Part shown: piece after piece, positions 1-8,821 of the stretch | Numbering within the stretch: the first letter of the stretch is position 1 | Layout of the letters: the number at the start of each line of letters is the position of its first letter | From: Streptomyces griseoviridis | GTDB lineage: Bacteria > Actinomycetota > Actinomycetes > Streptomycetales > Streptomycetaceae | Assembly (NCBI GenBank): GCA_014649155.1 | Contig: BMSM01000030.1 | Coordinates: 22,557 to 86,556 of the forward strand | Reading direction: 5' to 3' | Length of the DNA stretch: 64,000 nt | Notes under the pieces: generated by a model | The model's database searches: none | What the model was told of the DNA's origin: nothing | The model's input: the letters and a program-made list of their open reading frames with translations, nothing else | Position numbers and translations under genes: made by a program

Positions 1-986
1 CCGGCGTGCCCGCCGAGGCGCGCGAAGGACAGCCCCCCTCGGGCGTGGAGCGGTGCGCCGCCGGCACCTGTCACTTCGACGTCGGGCCGGGCACGTACGA
101 CGTCCAGGTGCTGCTCGGCGGCGACGCGTCCTCCCGTACGGCGATCAGCGGGGAGACCCGGCGGGCCCTGCTGCCGGAGACGGCGGTGGCGGCGGGGGAG
201 CGGGCGGTCCGCTCCTTCACCGTGGACGTGCGCACGCCGGAGGGTGAGCCCGCCGGGCCGGACGGCACCCCCGGCCTCGACCTGGTCGTCGGCGGGCCGG
301 CGTCCGCCCTGGCCGGCATCCGGGTGACCCCGGCCCGGCACGCCCGGCAGCTCCTCCTCGTCGGCGACTCCACCGTCTGCGACCAGCCGGGCGAGCCGTA
401 CACCGGCTGGGGGCAGCGGCTGCCGCAGTACCTGCGCAAGGGGCTGTCCGTCGCCAATCACGCCGACTCCGGGGAGAGCACGGTCAGTTACCTGGCCGAC
501 CCGCGGATGTGGGCCACGGTCCGGCCGCTGATCCGGCCCGGCGACCTGGTGCTGATCCAGCTCGCCCACAACGACAAGACGACCGACGAGGCCACCTACC
601 GGGACAACCTGCGCACCCTGGTCGACGCGGCACGGGCCGAGGGCGGGCGGCCCGTGCTCGTCACGCCGGTCGTGCGGCGCTGGTTCAACGCCGACGGGAC
701 CCTCGACAACGGCACCGCCCTCCTCGTCAACGGCCTCGGCGTCGACCACCCCGCCGTGATCCGGTCGCTCGCCGCCGAGGAGGACGTGCCGCTGATCGAC
801 CTCACCGCCCGGACCAAGGCGCTCGTCGAGTCCCTCGGCGTCGAGGAGTCCAAGGCGCTCTACCTCACCGACGAGAAGCGCGACAACACCCACACCTCGG
901 CGTACGGCGCCACCCTTTACGCCGGTCTGGTCCGGGACGCCCTGCGCGATCTGGGTCTCGTGCCCCGGGGACTCATCCGGCGGTGA
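1..986 (+). CDS. Rhamnogalacturonan acetylesterase-like SGNH hydrolase, 5'-truncated by the window
   Basis: The frame is open at the left edge, so the true start and any signal peptide lie outside; the GTG at position 6 is probably internal. Counting from that GTG, the SGNH block I reads G120-D-S-T with Ser122 as nucleophile. A His-Asn-Asp segment follows, and block V reads D293-N-T-H296, completing the Ser-Asp-His set. About 110 residues of beta-rich sequence precede the hydrolase domain, as in rhamnogalacturonan acetylesterases, which remove O-acetyl groups from pectin backbones. Such enzymes are normally secreted. The 3' end overlaps the convergent neighbour by 14 bp. Substrate is inferred from family resemblance; a related carbohydrate esterase is possible. 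Confidence 0.8.
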   Translation, partial: GVPAEAREGQPPSGVERCAAGTCHFDVGPGTYDVQVLLGGDASSRTAISGETRRALLPETAVAAGERAVRSFTVDVRTPEGEPAGPDGTPGLDLVVGGPASALAGIRVTPARHARQLLLVGDSTVCDQPGEPYTGWGQRLPQYLRKGLSVANHADSGESTVSYLADPRMWATVRPLIRPGDLVLIQLAHNDKTTDEATYRDNLRTLVDAARAEGGRPVLVTPVVRRWFNADGTLDNGTALLVNGLGVDHPAVIRSLAAEEDVPLIDLTARTKALVESLGVEESKALYLTDEKRDNTHTSAYGATLYAGLVRDALRDLGLVPRGLIRR

Positions 987-2436
987 TCCGCAGCACGCCC
1001 GTGACGGTGCCCTGGAGGTACGCGCCGTCGGGGGTGATCGTCCCGGCCATCTGCAAGGTGTCGTAGAGGGAACCGACGCCGACGCGGGCGCTGCGCACCA
1101 CCGTGCCGGTGGCCGGGTCGATCTCCGCGTACCGGTAGGGGTCGAGCAGGCTCGTGCCCCCGGTGCCCGGGACCAGCGGATCGCGGAGCACGGTACGGAG
1201 CAGGCCGTCGGCGGTGGACAGCTTCGGGACGGCGGCGGAGCGCAGCGTGTTGTCCCAGACCAGGGAGCAGCCCGAGCCGTCGGCGGCCACGTCCACCCGG
1301 GTCAGGCCGCCCGCGAAACCGGCGCTCGCCGGGACGCTGTCGCCGGCGCCCTCCGGCACGGCCGGGTACGGGTAGCCGTACGTCCCGGCGACGAAGACGC
1401 TGCGGCCCGCGGCGACCGGGGAGTTCTCGCTGGCCGGCCCGGCGGCGGCGCGCAGCACCGGCACGCGGCAGATCCGCGTCCCGTCCGCCGAGCGGTACAC
1501 CTCCAGGTGGGCGGCGTCGTCCGCGTTGTCGACGATGGTGACGTACTCCGTGCCCGAGGCGGGGCCGAAGAAGGTCGGCGTGGAGCCGCTGCCCCAGCTC
1601 AGCAGGCCCGGCTTGCGGGCGCTGCCCCGGTCGTACGGCGCGCGCCAGGAGATCCTCGGGGTGCCGTCGGCGCCGGCGGTGAGGAGATAGGTGGCGTGGG
1701 TGGTCGTCACCGCCGTGCCCCGCGGAGCGGTCGAGATGCTGTTGGCGACGCGTTCGCCGGCCGGGAGGGTCAGCGCGCGGACGGTGCCGGTGGTGTCGTC
1801 CGCCGTGCCGACGACACCACCGCCGGTCGCGAACCAGACCCGGCCCCGCCAGTCGGGGGAGAGGCCGGTCACCGCGTCGCCCGCCGGGACGGCGGAGGCC
1901 AGGGAGAGGCTGCGGTCGACGGTCAGCTCCCAGGAGCCGTCGGCGGCCCGGTGGTGGCCCACCCGCAGCAGGCGGTTGCCGCCGTCCGCGACGACCAGCC
2001 GGTCCTCGTGGTCGAGGTAGGCGTACACGCCGCCCAGCAACGAGCCCTTGACGAGGGCCAGTTCGGCGAGGGAGGAGCCGTCGTCCGGATCGAGCAGGTG
2101 GACCGTGGGGACCTGGCCGAAGATCGGGGTGCACAGGGCGACGGGGTAGCCGTCGCCCCCGGCCAGCACGGTCGGGCAGGCCGAGGCGAGCGCGGTCCGC
2201 TTCGCACCGAGGGTGCCGGCGCCGGGGCCGGCCAGCGGGGTGGTGTCGGAGGAACCGGTGTCGCCGTGCATGGTCGCGGTGCCGTCCGGACCCGCGTACG
2301 GATTGTGCGGCGGCACGGGGGTGAAGTCGCCGGCGGCGTGCGCGGTGGCCGGGGTGAGGGCGAGGGCGAGGGCGGCCAGGAAGGTCACGGCGGTGTGCCG
2401 GTACGGTCTGCGGCGGCGCGCGGGGGTGCGGGGCAT
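973..2436 (-). CDS. Secreted beta-propeller-like protein of unknown function
   Basis: This 487-residue protein starts at the ATG at 2436, which has a purine-rich AGGA-type site about ten bases upstream. A longer reading to 2595 runs into a GGGCAC repeat and was rejected. The N-terminus has an Arg-rich n-region, a hydrophobic core and an AHA cleavage site near residue 33, so export is likely. The mature part has spaced repeats of the type DHEDRLVVADGGNRL and GRVWFATGGG, which look like propeller blades. I see no catalytic motif and no membrane anchor. It converges on the acetylesterase-like gene with a 14-bp overlap, but a functional link is speculation. Confidence 0.75.
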   Translation of the reverse strand: MPRTPARRRRPYRHTAVTFLAALALALTPATAHAAGDFTPVPPHNPYAGPDGTATMHGDTGSSDTTPLAGPGAGTLGAKRTALASACPTVLAGGDGYPVALCTPIFGQVPTVHLLDPDDGSSLAELALVKGSLLGGVYAYLDHEDRLVVADGGNRLLRVGHHRAADGSWELTVDRSLSLASAVPAGDAVTGLSPDWRGRVWFATGGGVVGTADDTTGTVRALTLPAGERVANSISTAPRGTAVTTTHATYLLTAGADGTPRISWRAPYDRGSARKPGLLSWGSGSTPTFFGPASGTEYVTIVDNADDAAHLEVYRSADGTRICRVPVLRAAAGPASENSPVAAGRSVFVAGTYGYPYPAVPEGAGDSVPASAGFAGGLTRVDVAADGSGCSLVWDNTLRSAAVPKLSTADGLLRTVLRDPLVPGTGGTSLLDPYRYAEIDPATGTVVRSARVGVGSLYDTLQMAGTITPDGAYLQGTVTGVLRITAG

Positions 2437-2479
2437 GGCGGAGGAGTCCTCTCCGGGACGGGTGGACCTGCGGGACGAG

Positions 2480-2581
2480 AACGGACACGGACGCGACAAC
2501 GGACGGGGACGTGGAAACGGGCACGGGCACGGGCATGGGGCATGGGCACGGGCACCGGCATGGGGCACGGGCAGGGGCACG
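2480..2581. repeat. GGGCAC/GGGCATG simple-sequence tract
   Basis: About 100 bp consist of degenerate hexamers of the form GGGCAC, GGGCATG and GGACAC in the 5' leader of the leftward secreted-protein gene. Copies are imperfect, so this looks like an old slippage tract. It fills much of the 380-bp gap between positions 2437 and 2815, in which I see no gene. Confidence 0.7.
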
Positions 2582-2815
2582 CGGCCAGGGCCCACGGCGC
2601 GCGCGTACGCGCGCGGGAGGGGCGATGCCGTCGCGGCAGGAAGGGCGCGCGGCTCAGCGGCCGTCGCGACAGAGGGCGCCGGCCGTGCGCGCGAAGTCGA
2701 CGTGGCGTCGTCGCGTGAGGGTCCGGCGGCAGGTCATGCGGCGATCGAACCAGAGCGGCTGACGCACGGTCAAGAAGGTGTCCGGCGTACGGTCACGCGT
2801 CCCGCGGGCGCCCGG

Positions 2816-3388
2816 TCACGACCCGGTGGGCCAGTTCACCAGCGCCACGTGCAGCGCCTCGACCGCCGTGTCCCAGGACGCCTCCACCGACCGGGGATCG
2901 TGGAAGCCGCCGGCCGCCTCCAGCGCGCAGTACCCGTGGAACGTACTGCGCAGCAGCCGTACGGCGTCGGTGAGATCCGGCTCGGCGAGACCGTAGGCGC
3001 GGAGCATGCCGTAGGTGATGTCGGCGGTGCGGCGCAGCGCGGGGGAGCCGGCCGCCGGCGCCGGGTCGACGCGGGTCTGGGTGGCGGCGTAGCGCCCCGG
3101 ATGCTCCCGCGCGTACGCCCGGTACGCCCCGGCGAAGGCGGTCAGCGCGTCCTTCCCGGCCCGCCCCGCGACCGCCGCGGCGATCCGGTCGATCAGCTCG
3201 CCGCCGGCCCGCAGCGCCATCCGGGCACGCAGTTCGCCGAGCCCGCCGACGTGCGCGTACAGACTCGCGTCCTTGACGCCGAAGCGCCGGGCCAGCGCGG
3301 ACAGGGTGACGCGCTCGAACCCCACCTCGTCGGCGAGTTCGACGGCGGCGGAGACGAGGCGGTCGGTGGTGAGGCCGGCGCGGGGCAT
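2816..3388 (-). CDS. TetR family transcriptional regulator with WHG-type C-terminal domain
   Basis: This 190-residue protein starts at the ATG at 3388, which leaves the normal TetR N-terminus. Residues 5-50 form the DNA-binding helix-turn-helix, including the recognition segment FGVKDASLYAHVGG. The C-terminal half, with FHGYCALEAAGGF and WDTAVEALHVAL, resembles the WHG subgroup of ligand domains. The gene is divergent from the PHP-domain gene; the 265-bp gap between them contains GCATAC and GCGTAT half-sites that could form an operator, but the dyad is weak. Ligand and target are unknown. Local or self regulation is an inference from position only. Confidence 0.87.
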   Translation of the reverse strand: MPRAGLTTDRLVSAAVELADEVGFERVTLSALARRFGVKDASLYAHVGGLGELRARMALRAGGELIDRIAAAVAGRAGKDALTAFAGAYRAYAREHPGRYAATQTRVDPAPAAGSPALRRTADITYGMLRAYGLAEPDLTDAVRLLRSTFHGYCALEAAGGFHDPRSVEASWDTAVEALHVALVNWPTGS

Positions 3389-3653
3389 GGCCTCAATGTA
3401 GGGCACGCTCCTCCGCGATCCGCATACTCTGCGCAGGTGAGACACATGCGTATCTGCGGGGCGGCGCATTACCACACGGTCCGGCGCCCCCGCCGCGCGA
3501 AGCGGCGAGCGGACGTGTCGACTACCTCCGCCGCTCACCCCGAGGTCGTTCGAGCTTCACCTCGCGCATCGATTCTCCTCAGGCGGCCCGAGCGGCACAC
3601 GGGTCCGCAGCGACACCGCCGCGGCGACACGGCGGCCATCCACGAGGAGCGAC

Positions 3654-5354
3654 ATGGGTCACGGGCACGCGCACGGACACGGGCATCACCACCACCACGA
3701 CCACACGCACGAGACGGCGCCCCTGCCCGCGGCGTTCGACACCTCCGTCCCCGACGAGGCGCTCAGCCCCGAGCAGCAGTCCCGCCGCACCCTGCTGCGC
3801 CGCGCCGGCCTGCTCGGCGCCGGTCTGGCCGCGAGCAGCGTGCTGACGGGCGCCGCGAGCGCCCCCGCGTTCGCCGGCGGCCGGAACGGCGGCGGCAGGA
3901 AGGGCTTCCTGTGGCTGGCCGGCGACCACCACATCCACACCCGGTACAGCAGCGACGGCAAGTACCGCGTCAGCGACCAGGTCCGCCAGGGCGCCCGGCA
4001 CGGCATGGACTGGCTGGTCATCACCGACCACGGCAGCGCCACCCACGCCAAGATCGGTGTGGAGAAGGTCAACCCGGACATCCAGGCCGCCCGCAGCGCC
4101 CACCGGGACACCCTCGTCTTCCAGGGCCTGGAGTGGAACATCCCGGCCGCCGAGCACGGCACCGTCTTCGTCCACCCCGGCAAGAACGAGGTCTCCGTCC
4201 TCAAGGCCTTCGAGACCGGGTACGACGGTGCCGTGAAGGCCGCCACCGGCTCGTCGCCCGCCAACGAGGCGCTCGCCGTCTCGGGCCTCGCCTTCCTCGC
4301 CGACCAGGTCAAGCGGCGCAAGGTCAAGGACGCCCTGATGCTCGCCAACCACCCGGCGCGCAAGGGCATCGACTCCCCGCACGAGATCCGCGGCTGGCGC
4401 GACGCGACCTCCGCCGGGCACCGCATCGCCGTGGGCATGGAGGGCGCCCCCGGCCACCAGGCCGGCGGCCTGCCGGCGCCGCTCGGCCCCGGCGGCGCCC
4501 GCGGCATCTACGACAACAGCCCCGGCTCCGACTCCTTCGCCGACTACCCCCTGGAGTCCTACCGCACCTGGGGCGGCTTCGACTGGATGACCGCCACCGT
4601 CGGCGGCCTGTGGGACAGCCTCCTCGCCGAGGGCAAGCCCTGGTGGATCACCGCCAACTCCGACTCCCACCAGGTCTACGGCGACACCGCGGCCCGCGGC
4701 GGCGGCGACTTCAACGCCAACGGCCGCTACGACGACCCGGTCTACGGCGGCCGGATCGACGTCACCGAGAACGACTACTGGCCCGGCTACTACAGCCGCA
4801 CCCACGTCGGCGCCGACGGCTTCTCCTACGCCGCCGTCATGGACGGCATCCGCGCCGGCCGGGTCTGGGTCGACCACGGCCAGCTCGTCTCCGGCCTCGA
4901 CGTCCGCGTCTCGGGCGGCGGCCGCTGGGCCACCCTCGGCGGCGCCCTCCACGTCAAGAAGGGCACCCGTGTCACCCTCGGCGTGGACGTGGCCCTGGCC
5001 GGCGGCCCCAACTGGGCCGGGTTCCAGCCCACCCTGGCCCGCGTCGACGTCATCCAGGGCGACGTCACCGGCGAGGCCGAGGACAGGGACACCTTCACCG
5101 CCCCGTCCGCCAGGGTCGTCAAGTCCTACGAGGTGAACAAGAACGCCGGCACGGCCACCCTCACCTACGACCTCGGCCGCGTCGACCGCCCCGTCTACCT
5201 CCGCCTGCGCGGCACCGACGGCAACCGGTCCGCCGTCGGCGCGCGGGGCGCCGCCGTCGACCCGCACGGTCCCGCCATCGACGTCGTCGGCGACGCCGAC
5301 CCGTGGAAGGACCTGTGGTTCTACTCCAACCCGGTCTGGGTCCTGCCGTCGTGA
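3654..5354 (+). CDS. Tat-exported PHP-domain metal-dependent phosphoesterase with His-rich leader
   Basis: This 566-residue protein starts at the ATG at 3654, preceded by GAGGAGCGAC. Residues 2-20 are a histidine cluster (HGHAHGHGHHHHHDHTHE). A twin-arginine motif SRRTLL lies at 43-48, followed by a hydrophobic stretch and an AFA-type cleavage site near 74. The PHP metal-binding motifs are present: DHHIHTRYSSDG (91-102), ITDHGS, ANHP and NSDSH. PHP proteins hydrolyse phosphoesters using two or three metals, so this is probably a secreted phosphodiesterase or phosphatase. The His cluster precedes the Tat motif and would be removed with the leader, so it cannot be an active-site ligand of the mature enzyme. 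The stop overlaps the next start. Confidence 0.87.
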   Translation: MGHGHAHGHGHHHHHDHTHETAPLPAAFDTSVPDEALSPEQQSRRTLLRRAGLLGAGLAASSVLTGAASAPAFAGGRNGGGRKGFLWLAGDHHIHTRYSSDGKYRVSDQVRQGARHGMDWLVITDHGSATHAKIGVEKVNPDIQAARSAHRDTLVFQGLEWNIPAAEHGTVFVHPGKNEVSVLKAFETGYDGAVKAATGSSPANEALAVSGLAFLADQVKRRKVKDALMLANHPARKGIDSPHEIRGWRDATSAGHRIAVGMEGAPGHQAGGLPAPLGPGGARGIYDNSPGSDSFADYPLESYRTWGGFDWMTATVGGLWDSLLAEGKPWWITANSDSHQVYGDTAARGGGDFNANGRYDDPVYGGRIDVTENDYWPGYYSRTHVGADGFSYAAVMDGIRAGRVWVDHGQLVSGLDVRVSGGGRWATLGGALHVKKGTRVTLGVDVALAGGPNWAGFQPTLARVDVIQGDVTGEAEDRDTFTAPSARVVKSYEVNKNAGTATLTYDLGRVDRPVYLRLRGTDGNRSAVGARGAAVDPHGPAIDVVGDADPWKDLWFYSNPVWVLPS

Positions 5355-5872
5355 CCCCGCCGCCGTACGTCGTCGGCGTCGACACGGACGTGACGACCCT
5401 GCGCGACGCCGACCACCTGCTGCGGGAGCTGGCCGCCGTGTTCCCCGGGCGCGAGGACCTGTACGGCTGCACCCACCTGGTGCGGCGGGGCGGCCGGCGG
5501 CGGGTGGCGCTCTCCCTGGGCAGCCGGTCCCGTACGGCGGTCGACGCCGCGCGCGGCGCGCTCACGGCCGGGGGGCACACGGTGACGGACGGCGCCTGGG
5601 ACGACCGGGGGCGGGCGGTGCTCTACCCGGGCGCCGCCGCCCTGACCGGCACGCTCACGGTCGCGGAACTGCTGGACCGCTCCGCGATCGAACGGGTCCG
5701 CGTGCTCGGCACGCCCGGCGCACCCGACCCGGCGACCCCGCTCGTCACCCGGGAGTTCGTCCGCCCCCACTGGGAGGACGGCACCCTGGTCCTCGCCGCG
5801 ATGCCGCACATCGGCGCCACCCTCGTCCCGTTCGAGGACCCGGCCCCGACACCCTGCTGCGCGGACCACTGA
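5351..5872 (+). CDS. Conserved hypothetical protein translationally coupled to the PHP gene
   Basis: This 173-residue protein begins at a GTG inside the stop of the PHP gene (GTGA overlap), so the two are co-translated. It has no signal peptide and no membrane segment. It ends in CCADH, a possible metal or redox site. The mid-region, with YGCTHLVRRGGRRRVALSLG, looks like a small alpha/beta fold. I do not recognise the family. The open frame extends far upstream, but that part is antisense or out of frame with real genes and is not coding. Its job is probably tied to the PHP enzyme, judging only from coupling. Confidence 0.72.
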   Translation: MTPPPYVVGVDTDVTTLRDADHLLRELAAVFPGREDLYGCTHLVRRGGRRRVALSLGSRSRTAVDAARGALTAGGHTVTDGAWDDRGRAVLYPGAAALTGTLTVAELLDRSAIERVRVLGTPGAPDPATPLVTREFVRPHWEDGTLVLAAMPHIGATLVPFEDPAPTPCCADH

Positions 5873-5883
5873 CGCGGCCCACC

Positions 5884-5914
5884 GGGGTGCGCCTCCCCTC
5901 AGGGGGCGCACCCC
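5884..5914. terminator. Bidirectional hairpin between convergent genes
   Basis: GGGGTGCGCC (5884-5893) pairs with GGCGCACCCC (5905-5914), and the stem can extend inward by C-G pairs. It lies between the stops of two convergent genes and touches the aldO stop codon. There is no T-tract, as is usual for Streptomyces terminators. Confidence 0.7.
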
Positions 5915-7170
5915 TAGCCGGCCAGTACGTCCCGCACGAACGCGTTGGTGAACTTCCCCTCCGGGTCCAGCTCGCCCACCAGCGCCCGGAAATCACCGAG
6001 CCGCGGGTACAGGGCGCGCAGGGCCGCCGGGGAGGCCGTGAACACCTTCCCCCAGTGCGGCCGGGCCGCGAACCCCTCCAGCGCCTCCTCCAGCAGCCGC
6101 ACCACCGGCAGCACCGCCGCCGTGTCCGCGACCCAGGTGAAGTGCGCCGCCACCGTGTCCCGCCCGTACGCCGGGCTCAGCCACTGCGCGTCGGCGGCGA
6201 CCGTGCGCCACTCGCAGGTCTGCGTCACCGGAGCCAGCACCTCCCGTATCCCCTCCAGCGCGCGCAGCGCCGCCAGGGCGTGCTCGCGGGGCATCAGGTA
6301 CTCCGACTGGAGCTCGGCGCCGCTGCTCGGGGTGAACTCGGCACGGAAGTGCGGCAGCCGCTCGTGCCAGGGCCCGGGCACGCCGAACTGCTCCGTGCAG
6401 TTCTCGGCCGGCATGCCGGGCACCGGGTGCATCTTCACCTTGGCCGGCACCGCCCACGGGAACGCGGACAGCGGCTGGTCGGCCCGGCGCTTGAGCCACA
6501 CCTGCCGGAACCCCGGGTCCCGCCAGTCGGTGAACAGGCTCACGCTGTACGCCGCCGACAGCACCGCTTCCAGCGCCTCCGCGTCCAGCCCGGCCGACGG
6601 CAGCTCGGTGAAGACGTGCTGCTCGACCTCGTAGGCCGGCTCCAGGTCGAGGGTGAGCGAGGTCACGACGCCGAGCGCGCCCAGCGCGGTGACCGCCCCG
6701 CCGAACCGCTCATCGCCCCGCGCGACCGTCACCGTCGTACCGTCCGCCGTGACCAGCTCCACCGCGCGCACCGCCGACGCCAGTGAGCCGTTGGTCACAC
6801 CGGAGCCGTGGGTGCCGGTCGCCACCGACCCGGCCACGGAGATGTGCGGGAGCGAGGCCATGTTCGGCAGGGCGAGGCCGTGCGCGTGCACCACCCGGGC
6901 CAGCTCCGCGTACCGCACACCGCCGCCCACCCGGACGGTCCGGGCGGCCGTGTCCACGTCGACCACGGACGGCAGGTCCGCCAGCGACAGCAGGACCCCG
7001 CCCGCGCCCGGCTCGGCGATCTCGTTGAAGGAATGGCCGCTGCCCAGCACCCGCACCCGCGCGCTGCCCGCCACCAGCGACCGCACCGCGTCGAGCGTGT
7101 GCGGCCGGTGCAGCTCCTCGGCCGTGTAGGTGATGTTGCCGGCCCAGTTGGTCACGGTGGTGTCGGTCAT
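5914..7170 (-). CDS. aldO: Alditol oxidase, FAD-linked
   Basis: This 418-residue protein starts at the ATG at 7170, behind an AGGAGGGC-like site; its length equals that of Streptomyces coelicolor AldO. Residues 15-180 form the PCMH-type FAD-binding domain. GSGHSF places a histidine at residue 46, the position of the covalent 8-alpha-histidyl FAD link in AldO. SVAGSVATGTHGSG contacts FAD. The C-terminal half is the D-arabinono-1,4-lactone oxidase domain ending in HWGK. Family members oxidise xylitol, sorbitol and glycerol at the terminal carbon, making H2O2 with O2. It is divergent from the radical SAM gene across 146 bp. Confidence 0.92.
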   Translation of the reverse strand: MTDTTVTNWAGNITYTAEELHRPHTLDAVRSLVAGSARVRVLGSGHSFNEIAEPGAGGVLLSLADLPSVVDVDTAARTVRVGGGVRYAELARVVHAHGLALPNMASLPHISVAGSVATGTHGSGVTNGSLASAVRAVELVTADGTTVTVARGDERFGGAVTALGALGVVTSLTLDLEPAYEVEQHVFTELPSAGLDAEALEAVLSAAYSVSLFTDWRDPGFRQVWLKRRADQPLSAFPWAVPAKVKMHPVPGMPAENCTEQFGVPGPWHERLPHFRAEFTPSSGAELQSEYLMPREHALAALRALEGIREVLAPVTQTCEWRTVAADAQWLSPAYGRDTVAAHFTWVADTAAVLPVVRLLEEALEGFAARPHWGKVFTASPAALRALYPRLGDFRALVGELDPEGKFTNAFVRDVLAG

Positions 7171-7316
7171 CCCGAAGCCCTCCTGAAGTTCCGTCGAGGA
7201 CCCGTGGTCCTCCGCCGGAAACCTACCTGGCTCGCCGAGAGGGCCCCCGGCGGGGAAGACGCCCGGGCGGGGGCATACCGTGAGAAGTCGAACGCCTGAC
7301 CCGGGAGGAGACACGG

Positions 7317-8636
7317 ATGGGCAGCCGTACCGCGCTGGTCGAGGATCTGATGGAGCGCTTTCCGCACGTTCCGCGGGAGGCGGTCTTCAAGGAGGACCTG
7401 CTCCGCGGCGGGGTGGCCTTCGACCCCAGCGCCCTCAGCGACAACGAGGGCGGTGAGGTCAAACCCAAGTCGTACTTCATCTTCTCCTTCGACCACGGCA
7501 CCCTCCCCGAGCTGGGCGAGGCCGCGCTGCGCCGCCCGCCCGAGGAGATCATCCTCACCGGCGGCCCCTACGACCTGCGCCGCACGGTCGTCTCGGTCCG
7601 GGTGAACCCGTCCTCGCCGTACCGCGTCGCCGCCGACGAGCACGGGGTCCTCGGCCTCTACCTCGACGGCAAGCGGATCGCGGACGTCGGCGTGCCGCCG
7701 ATGCCGGAGTACTACCGGCACACCCTCGGCAACGGGAAGTCGGTCATGGAGGTCGCGCCCACCATCCAGTGGGGCTACCTGATCTACCTGACCGTCTTCC
7801 GGGTCTGCCAGTACTTCGGCGCCAAGGAGGAGTGCCAGTACTGCGACATCAATCACAACTGGCGCCAGCACAAGGCGGCCGGCCGGCCGTACACCGGGGT
7901 GAAGGACGTCGAGGAGGTCCTCGAAGCCCTGGAGATCATCGACCGCTACGACACCGCCAAGGCGTCCACCGCCTACACCCTCACCGGCGGCGCCATCACC
8001 TCGAAGGTCTCCGGCCGCGACGAGGCCGACTTCTACGGCCACTACGCCAAGGCCATCGAGGAGCGCTTCCCCGGCCGCTGGATCGGCAAGGTCGTCGCCC
8101 AGGCCCTGCCCAAGCCGGACGTCCAGCGCTTCAAGGACTACGGCGTGCAGATCTACCACCCCAACTTCGAGGTGTGGGACGAGTACCTGTTCAAGCTGTT
8201 CTGCCCCGGCAAGGAGCGGTACGTCGGCCGCGACGAGTGGCACCGGCGCATCCTGGACTCGACCGAGGTCTTCGGCCCGCGCAACGTGATCCCGAACTTC
8301 GTCGCGGGCGTCGAGATGGCCGAGCCCTTCGGCTTCAAGACCGTCGACGAGGCCATCGCCTCGACCACCGAGGGCCTGCGCTTCTTCATGTCGCACGGCA
8401 TCACGCCCCGCTTCACCACCTGGTGCCCCGAGCCCACCACCCCGCTCGGCAAGGCCAATCCCCAGGGCGCCCCGCTGGAGTACCACATCCGCCTGCTCCA
8501 GGCCTACCGGCAGACCATGGAGGACTTCGGCCTCTCCTCGCCCCCCGGCTACGGCCCGCCCGGCGCCGGCAACGCGGTCTTCTCCGTCAGCTCCTTCATG
8601 GACAGCCTCCCGGCGGACACGCCCGTCGAGGTCTGA
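7317..8636 (+). CDS. Radical SAM protein with a CX8CX2C cluster motif
   Basis: This 439-residue protein starts at the ATG at 7317 behind GGGAGGAGACACGG. The putative [4Fe-4S] motif is VCQYFGAKEECQYC, with spacing CX8CX2C rather than the classical CX3CX2C. Downstream segments fit a radical SAM barrel: TGGAITSK (a GGE-like strand), VVAQALPKPD, IYHPNFEVWD and NFVAGVEMAE. TTWCPEPTTPLG near residue 360 has a further Cys. No signal or membrane segment is seen. The reaction is unknown and no peptide precursor or maturase partner is adjacent. The protein is well conserved in Streptomyces as I recall it, so it is unlikely to be a recent import. Confidence 0.85.
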   Translation: MGSRTALVEDLMERFPHVPREAVFKEDLLRGGVAFDPSALSDNEGGEVKPKSYFIFSFDHGTLPELGEAALRRPPEEIILTGGPYDLRRTVVSVRVNPSSPYRVAADEHGVLGLYLDGKRIADVGVPPMPEYYRHTLGNGKSVMEVAPTIQWGYLIYLTVFRVCQYFGAKEECQYCDINHNWRQHKAAGRPYTGVKDVEEVLEALEIIDRYDTAKASTAYTLTGGAITSKVSGRDEADFYGHYAKAIEERFPGRWIGKVVAQALPKPDVQRFKDYGVQIYHPNFEVWDEYLFKLFCPGKERYVGRDEWHRRILDSTEVFGPRNVIPNFVAGVEMAEPFGFKTVDEAIASTTEGLRFFMSHGITPRFTTWCPEPTTPLGKANPQGAPLEYHIRLLQAYRQTMEDFGLSSPPGYGPPGAGNAVFSVSSFMDSLPADTPVEV

Positions 8637-8821
8637 GCCGGGCGGCCGGCGCTCCGGCCCGGTTCGCGCGGGCGTACGCCCGGCGGCCGGGCCGCCGCCG
8701 TTCCCGGCCCCGGCGCTTGTCAGCCGCGCCGGGCCCGTGGCAAGCTCGCCCCTTGCCGCGAGGTATCACAACTCCGCCATCGGCGTGGTGAGTTGGCCTC
8801 GCCCGTGGACGCGGGAGTTCC

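Noticed and set aside
2213..5350. Long plus-strand open frame of over 1000 codons joined to the small gene after PHP
   Set aside because: Most of it is antisense to the propeller-like and TetR genes or out of frame with the PHP gene, with Arg/Pro/Gly-rich shadow composition; only the last 173 codons are real.
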